Shown here piece by piece: positions 59,775 through 64,000 of a DNA stretch of 64,000 nucleotides. A model generated the notes under the pieces. The model searched no databases and was not told where the DNA came from. It saw only the letters and a program-made list of their open reading frames with translations. The stretch is from Bradyrhizobium ivorense. GTDB taxonomy: Bacteria > Pseudomonadota > Alphaproteobacteria > Rhizobiales > Xanthobacteraceae. Both the position numbers and the translations under genes were made by a program. The stretch spans positions 125,884 through 189,883 of the forward strand of contig NZ_CAADFC020000023.1 in assembly GCF_900696085.1 (NCBI RefSeq), written 5' to 3'. The number at the start of each line of letters is the position of its first letter. Position 1 is the first letter of the stretch.

Positions 59775-59876
59775 TCAGTCCGGCAGCTTGCCGTTCGGGT
59801 GCTTGTGATACATCGCGATCGCGATGAAGCCGGCAAAGCCCATCACATTGAGTAAAAGTTCCATCCAAGCCGGCAT
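59775..59876 (-). CDS. 33-residue membrane protein
   Basis: ATG 59876 gives MPAWMELLLNVMGFAGFIAI then AMYHKHPNGKLPD. A single helix with a basic, polar C-terminal tail, preceded by TGAGGTTGACCT. I believe closely similar tiny proteins occur in other bradyrhizobia. Function unknown. Confidence 0.66.
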   Translation of the reverse strand: MPAWMELLLNVMGFAGFIAIAMYHKHPNGKLPD

Positions 59877-60084
59877 AGGTCAACCTCACGAGATCACATA
59901 TTAATCCCTGAGGTTGTCTTCTAGTTCCCGCGCCAACCGATGGTGGCTCTGCGCTATCGCATGGCTGTGGAACCGGGCGAGGGGGGAATCCAGCGTATTT
60001 GCTGATGCTTGGCGCCCCGCGTTGATCTGAAACCATCGCTCCGCGCCGGCGTTAATCCCACGAAATGAGGAGAGGAGGTTGCGG

Positions 60085-60363
60085 ATGAAAAAGACATTGG
60101 CAGTTGTGGCGGCGGTTGCGACTGTTGGCGCAACCGTGCTGAGCGCGCCGGCGGAGGCGCGCCACCGCGGTATCGGTCCTGGTCTGGCGTTCGGTCTGGC
60201 CGCCGGTGCGATCGCTGCCGGCGCAGCGGGCGCTTACGGCCCATACTACTACGGGCCGGGCTACGGTTACTATGGCCCGCGCTACTACAGCCCGGGGCCA
60301 TACGCCTATTACGGCGGTCCGTATTATCGACACCGCTATTACCGGCACTATTACGACTGGTAA
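60085..60363 (+). CDS. Secreted Gly/Tyr-rich protein
   Basis: A 92-residue exported protein with an excellent AGGAGG ribosome site. Signal peptide MKKTLAVVAAVATVGATVLS, cleaved near AEA. The mature part is rich in Gly, Ala and Tyr (LAFGLAAGAIAAGAAGAYGP, YGPGYGYYGPRYYSPGPYAY) and ends RHRYYRHYYDW. Such Gly/Tyr-rich surface proteins are common in rhizobia; function unknown. A strong terminator follows directly. Confidence 0.8.
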   Translation: MKKTLAVVAAVATVGATVLSAPAEARHRGIGPGLAFGLAAGAIAAGAAGAYGPYYYGPGYGYYGPRYYSPGPYAYYGGPYYRHRYYRHYYDW

Positions 60364-60369
60364 TGACGA

Positions 60370-60398
60370 AGCCCGGAGCGCACCGCTCCGGGCTTTTT
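60370..60398 (+). terminator. Rho-independent terminator
   Basis: Eleven-base perfect stem AGCCCGGAGCG/CGCTCCGGGCT, loop CAC, followed by TTTTC, seven bases after the stop of the Gly/Tyr-rich protein. Confidence 0.9.
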
Positions 60399-60482
60399 CA
60401 ATGACGGGTCAGCGCGCGATCGGTTAGCCGGGTTGCGGGCAGACCAGAGCGATGCACTGATCGCGTTTCGCACCGCGCGGCA

Positions 60483-60644
60483 TCACGCGTTCTCGCGTTG
60501 AAATCCGCTCCAGGCATTGCCGAGCGTGTTGGCGAAATATTCCTGGCGATCGCGTTCGAACTTCTGCTGCGTCGCCCTGAAGCTGGCCACGCGTGCGGCG
60601 ATCTCTTCGCGCTCGCGCGAGACGCGATCTTTCTGGTCGGTCAT
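60483..60644 (-). CDS. Small helical hypothetical protein (53 residues)
   Basis: ATG 60644 gives MTDQKDRVSREREEIAARVA then SFRATQQKFERDRQEYFANT and LGNAWSGFQRENA. GGAGGATGGGCA provides a very good ribosome site. The sequence is highly charged and helical. Function unknown. Confidence 0.74.
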   Translation of the reverse strand: MTDQKDRVSREREEIAARVASFRATQQKFERDRQEYFANTLGNAWSGFQRENA

Positions 60645-60926
60645 TGCCCATCCTCCGTGTCACCCCCGTCCCCGGCCGCATTGGCATCGGCGATTTGGGC
60701 GTCAATGGGGAGCTGAAATTGCAGGAATGTGATGAAGCGAAGGCGGTGCCGTCGGCAAAACTCAGGAAGAGCAACGAGACGGGCGCCGGAGCAGCACGCT
60801 GCCAAGGCCGCTTGATGCCGCCGCCTGATGGACGCGGCTCGATCGAGCGAGATCGCGCGCCCGCATTGCGCGTTGGTCCCGCAATCGGCCGTGCTATAGT
60901 CGGCGCATCCAACCGGATCGTCTCCT

Positions 60927-61688
60927 GTGATTGCAAAGGATCTGCGCAGCGGCGTCGAGCAGCTAGGCAACATGATTGCCGAGGCGTCGTCGATCGTGCC
61001 CTTCACCGGCGCCGGCATCTCGACCGAGTGCGGCATTCCGGATTTCCGTTCGCCGGGCGGGCTGTGGACCCGCAACCGGCCGATCCCGTTCGACGAGTTC
61101 GTCGCCAGCCAGGATGCGCGCGACGAGTCGTGGCGCCGGCGCTTTGCGATGGAACCAACCTTCGCCGCGGCTAAGCCCGGTCGCGGGCATCGCGCGCTCG
61201 CCTCGCTCTATCGCGCCGGCAAGGTTCCGGGCATCATCACCCAGAACATCGACAACCTTCATCAGGCGTCAGGCTTCAAGGCCACCGACGTCATCGAGTT
61301 GCACGGCAACACGACCTACGCACGCTGCATCGGCTGCAGCAAGGACTACGAACTCTCGTGGGTAAAGCGGCAATTCGACCAAAGCGGTAGTGCGCCCGAC
61401 TGCGCGGACTGCGGCGATCCGGTCAAGACCGCGACGATTTCGTTCGGCCAGGCGATGCCCGAGGACGCGATGTTGCGCGCGACGGAACTGACCAAGACCT
61501 GCGATCTGTTTCTCGCGATCGGATCGTCGCTGGTGGTGTGGCCGGCGGCGGGCTTTCCGATGATGGCGAAGAACAGCGGCGCGCGGCTCGTGATCATCAA
61601 CAAAGAGCCGACCGATCAGGACGACATCGCCGATCTCGTGATCCGCCACGACATCGGCGACACGCTCGGTCCGTTCGTCGGCAACTGA
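60927..61688 (+). CDS. NAD-dependent protein deacylase (sirtuin, Sir2/CobB)
   Basis: A 253-residue Sir2 enzyme that deacetylates lysines using NAD. Motifs: IVPFTGAGISTECGIPDFRS (NAD loop), IITQNIDNLHQASGFKATDV (catalytic), VIELHGNTTYARCIGCSKDY with the catalytic His, four zinc cysteines in CIGC and CADC, SFGQAMPEDAM, and AIGSSLVVWPAAGFP (NAD binding). The GTG start (60927) gives MIAKDLRSGVEQ. It has normal sirtuin length. Not in an operon with NAD-synthesis genes at the left end, though both concern NAD. Confidence 0.95.
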   Translation: MIAKDLRSGVEQLGNMIAEASSIVPFTGAGISTECGIPDFRSPGGLWTRNRPIPFDEFVASQDARDESWRRRFAMEPTFAAAKPGRGHRALASLYRAGKVPGIITQNIDNLHQASGFKATDVIELHGNTTYARCIGCSKDYELSWVKRQFDQSGSAPDCADCGDPVKTATISFGQAMPEDAMLRATELTKTCDLFLAIGSSLVVWPAAGFPMMAKNSGARLVIINKEPTDQDDIADLVIRHDIGDTLGPFVGN

Positions 61689-61888
61689 TGCCTGTTTGAT
61701 TCGCAGCTGTGCAAGCCTGTTCATAGTTCCCGTTAGATTCGATTTTTAGCTATGCCCCGCAAGCGGGAGTGTTATCTTTTGATTCGAGAGATTCGCGCAG
61801 CGTTCTCGTGAGTTGGTCATGAATGGCAGCGTGTTCAGGCTTTGCCGCAACGACGGCGAACTGCAATTGATGTGTGGGGTCCGGGGTC

Positions 61889-62554
61889 ATGGGGTCGGAC
61901 GGATTTGAGTCCAAGAAGCTCGGCGGGCCGCCCGCGAGCGGAGGTGGGCAGAGCAGAATTGGACAAGGCGAGTATGGCGGCGGCGCGCCGCGCGATCCGG
62001 CGCTCGATGCATTCTCCGGACTGGGCGATGCAGCGGCCAATCTCGTCGAGCTCTCCGGCGTCATCAAATGGTTCGACGCCTCGAAGGGTTACGGCTTCAT
62101 CGTCCCCGACAATGGCTGGCCCGACATCCTGCTGCATGTGACGGTGCTGCGCCGCGACGGCTATCAGACCGCCTACGAGGGCGCGCGCCTGGTTGTCGAA
62201 TGCGTGCAGCGCGCCAAGGGCTATCAGGCCTTCCGCATCGTCTCGATGGACGAGTCGACCGCGATCCATCCGGCGCAGATGCTGCCGCCGCGCACCCACG
62301 TCACGGTGACCGCGACCAGCGGGCTCGAGCGCGCGCAGGTCAAGTGGTTCAACCGGCTGCGCGGCTTCGGCTTCGTCACCTGCGGCGAGGGCACGCCCGA
62401 CATCTTCGTGCACATGGAGACGCTGCGCCGCTTCGGCATGACCGAGCTGCGCCCCGGCCAGTATGTGCTGGTGCGGTTCGGGCCCGGCTCCAAGGGCATG
62501 ATGGCCGCCGAGATCCATCCCGAGACCGGCCCGTCGGCGCTGTCGTCGCACTAG
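61889..62554 (+). CDS. Protein with two cold-shock domains
   Basis: A 221-residue protein with a disordered N-terminus (GGPPASGGGQSRIGQGEYGG) followed by two cold-shock domains. CSD1 (about residues 55-120): SGVIKWFDASKGYGFIVPDN, with RNP1 KGYGFI and DILLHVT. CSD2 (about 150-215): AQVKWFNRLRGFGFVTCGEG, with RNP1 RGFGFV and DIFVHMETL. Both keep the aromatic nucleic-acid-binding residues. Double-CSD proteins of this kind occur in alphaproteobacteria and bind RNA or single-stranded DNA. A 15-bp tandem repeat follows the stop. Confidence 0.92.
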   Translation: MGSDGFESKKLGGPPASGGGQSRIGQGEYGGGAPRDPALDAFSGLGDAAANLVELSGVIKWFDASKGYGFIVPDNGWPDILLHVTVLRRDGYQTAYEGARLVVECVQRAKGYQAFRIVSMDESTAIHPAQMLPPRTHVTVTATSGLERAQVKWFNRLRGFGFVTCGEGTPDIFVHMETLRRFGMTELRPGQYVLVRFGPGSKGMMAAEIHPETGPSALSSH

Positions 62555-62560
62555 CCCCCG

Positions 62561-62635
62561 GCGCTTGACCCAGAGCACTTGACCCCAAGGCACTTGATCC
62601 CAAGGCACCTGACCCCAAGGCGCTCGATCCCGGAC
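62561..62635. repeat. Five-unit 15-bp tandem repeat
   Basis: Units GCGCTTGACCCAGAG, CACTTGACCCCAAGG, CACTTGATCCCAAGG, CACCTGACCCCAAGG and CGCTCGATCCCGGAC run from 62561 to 62635 without gaps. The consensus is CACTTGAYCCCAAGG. The array starts six bases after the double-CSD gene stop. Confidence 0.95.
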
Positions 62636-62764
62636 TCCTGATTCAAGATTTGGGATCGCCTGACGGAAACGTGAGGCGAGGGGCCGCCGGCAAGGCTCTG
62701 GCATTTGCCGCAATCATCGGGTTAGGGTCCGCCGGCAAAATTCCACCGGCATGAGTATCCTTCG

Positions 62765-63244
62765 ATGAATTTCGATCGCATTGTTGGGCGGCTTCGCCCG
62801 TGGCTGCTGGCCGCGCTCGTCATCCTGTCCGGCGCGCTGCTGGTCCCGGCCGCGCAGGCGGCAAGCTTCCAGCCGCTCGAGATCGTCACCAAGTCCGGCG
62901 TCCACGTCTTCTCGGTCGAGATGGCGACCACCGAACAGGAGAAGGAGACCGGCCTGATGTACCGCAAGGAGCTGGCGGACGGCAAAGGCATGCTGTTCGA
63001 CTTCTCGCCGGAGCAGGAGGTCTCGATGTGGATGAAGAACACCTACATCTCGCTCGACATGATCTTCATCCGCGCCGACGGCCGGATCCTGCGGATTGCC
63101 GAAAACACCGAGCCGATGTCGACCAAGATCATCCCGTCGCGGGGGCTCGCGAAGGGCGTGCTGGAGGTCATTGCCGGGACCGCGCAGAAGTACGGCATCC
63201 AGCCCGGCGACCGGGTCGCCCATCCCCTGTTCAACGGCCGCTAG
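62765..63244 (+). CDS. DUF192 family exported protein
   Basis: A 159-residue protein with a signal peptide (MNFDRIVGRLRPWLLAALVI, cleavage after AQA). The DUF192 core is complete: FSVEMATTEQEKETGLMYRK, GMLFDFSPEQEVSMWMKNTY, ISLDMIFIRADGRILRIAEN and the conserved closing GIQPGDRVAHPLFNG. The family is widespread in proteobacteria and of unknown biochemical role. ATG 62765 starts the signal sequence. Confidence 0.92.
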   Translation: MNFDRIVGRLRPWLLAALVILSGALLVPAAQAASFQPLEIVTKSGVHVFSVEMATTEQEKETGLMYRKELADGKGMLFDFSPEQEVSMWMKNTYISLDMIFIRADGRILRIAENTEPMSTKIIPSRGLAKGVLEVIAGTAQKYGIQPGDRVAHPLFNGR

Positions 63245-63374
63245 CTGCTTATTTTGACGCGCTTTCCCGGAGGCGGGCCGGCGTCCGGCCGGGCTTGCGG
63301 CGCAACGCTTGGGGCGCCCAACCGGTGCCTTGCTGGCGCCGGGCTAAGCGTGTATCCACTCGCCTCATGGAGTT

Positions 63375-63451
63375 CGGGGTATAGCGCAGCCTGGTAGCGC
63401 GGCAGTTTTGGGTACTGCAGGTCGTTGGTTCGAATCCAGCTGCCCCGACCA
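63375..63451 (+). tRNA. tRNA-Pro (anticodon UGG)
   Basis: 77 bases with acceptor CGGGGTA/TGCCCCG, anticodon loop TTTGGGT (TGG), GGTTCGAATCC T arm, and encoded CCA. Confidence 0.96.
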
Positions 63452-63571
63452 ACCAACCCACTGAAACTGGCTGTACATTTTTCCTCCGCTTTTGCGACGA
63501 ATGCCTGTGCGATCTCCGGCAAACACGGGGGAAGCACAGGCGCCGTTTGAAGGCCCGGCTAGGGTATTCTA

Positions 63572-63810
63572 GTGCGCCCGGAAGGCGCTTACGCTATCCG
63601 CGGCGAGATCGAGCGTATGCGCGTCCAGGTAGGCCGGCAGAGGAAGGAGATCCTTACCCTTCAGCGGGTTGGCATCTCCACGGCGTCGGCCGAAGCCTTG
63701 CTTGAGAGGTGCTCGACAAGGTCGACACTTTTTGCGCGAAGAGGGACAAGCTCAAGAAGGCACTCCCAGATCCCAAGATCGGAAAAGCGCTAGGAGGTCG
63801 TGGCTGGTGA
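63572..63810 (+). pseudogene. Small hypothetical protein with a -1 frameshift
   Basis: From GTG 63572 the frame reads RPEGAYAIRGEIERMRVQVG and RQRKEILTLQRVGISTASAE-ALLER, then loses sense. Adding one base near 63706 joins it to LDKVDTFCAKRDKLKKALPD-PKIGKALGGRGW ending at 63810. The joined 79-residue protein resembles short rhizobial proteins with a paired-helix pattern (QVGRQRKEILTLQRAGISTA). Frameshift or base-call error. Confidence 0.55.
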
Positions 63811-64000
63811 GGTGGTTTGCGACGAAGCCGACTTGTCACCGTTTCTGACGGCACCGCGCGACGTTCAACGGAAGCAACGCGGGAAGGGTGGTGCTATCTG
63901 CTGGACGCGGCGAAGATAAGAATGACTGTTCCAAGCCCGCTCAACGTTGTCTACCCAGTGCAATTCAAGGTTCGTTATTGCGATGCGACTTGAGAAATAA
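63811..64000. other. Terminal stretch without recognised features
   Basis: 190 bases after the decayed gene and about 400 bases after tRNA-Pro. I see no ORF, hairpin or repeat I can support; the last 60 bases are noticeably AT-richer than the rest of the window. Confidence 0.4.

Overview
The window is chromosomal DNA of an alphaproteobacterium, most likely Bradyrhizobium or a close Nitrobacteraceae relative. This is inferred from the uniformly GC-rich coding style, the nadQ-nadA-nadB, glnB-glnA and tig-clpP-clpX-lon arrangements, the kinds of small secreted and membrane proteins present, and several dispersed palindromic repeat families (GTCATTCCGGGGC type, TGTCATCACCCGC type, GTCATTGCGAG type and GAGCATGATCCGGAAAA type) that I associate with bradyrhizobial genomes. 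No prophage, plasmid, CRISPR array or intact insertion sequence is visible.

Layout. 1-3.4 kb (minus): NAD synthesis, with nadB (cut by the window edge), nadA and the probable regulator nadQ; a tandem operator lies between nadQ and nadA. 3.4-7.4 kb: a secreted protein, O-acetylhomoserine sulfhydrylase, a CoA-binding protein, a crotonase-fold protein and a hotdog thioesterase. 7.4-10.2 kb: rplM-rpsI with promoter and terminator, then a diguanylate cyclase. 10.3-19.9 kb: an AI-2E family membrane protein, a frameshifted gene, a class I glutamine amidotransferase-like hydrolase, a hybrid histidine kinase, two solute-binding proteins, a GlxA-type regulator and a tautomerase. 20.2-26.4 kb: glnA and glnB behind a sigma-54 promoter, NAD(P)H-hydrate repair, an enolase-superfamily enzyme and a degenerate multicopper oxidase. 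26.5-33.6 kb: tRNA-Leu and the proteostasis block tig-clpP-clpX-lon. 33.6-44.1 kb: regulator and transporter pairs (GntR/MFS, MarR/AhpD-like), tRNA-Val, a methyltransferase, two cell-wall enzymes and a DHDPS-family aldolase. 44.2-48.6 kb: efp with its modification genes epmA-epmB and a frameshifted gene. 48.7-53.2 kb: DAHP synthase behind an attenuator, HdeD, a PrsW-type protease and an M20 amidohydrolase. 53.3-64 kb: a mosaic rich in very small secreted or membrane proteins, tRNA-Glu, GST, glyoxalase I, a sirtuin, a double cold-shock-domain protein, a DUF192 protein, tRNA-Pro and a decayed tail.

The most notable observation is upstream of the DAHP synthase gene. A 26-codon leader ORF (49881-49961, minus) carries the run Tyr-Phe-Trp-Tyr-Phe-Ser-Tyr. 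It is flanked by segments that can fold as mutually exclusive 1:2, 2:3 and 3:4 hairpins, the last being an intrinsic terminator. A good promoter places the start of transcription about two bases before the leader ATG. This reads as ribosome-mediated attenuation of the first step of aromatic amino acid synthesis, sensing all three aromatic amino acids through a nearly leaderless mRNA.

Other signals: tandem inverted-repeat operators for NadQ; operators in the MarR and GntR divergent regions; a heat-shock-like clpP promoter; a GAGCATGATCCGG repeat family sitting within a few bases of stop codons; a five-unit 15-bp tandem repeat after the cold-shock gene; three apparent single-base frameshifts, two of them in G4 runs; and several genuine genes of 26 to 57 codons found by reading short frames with strong ribosome binding sites.
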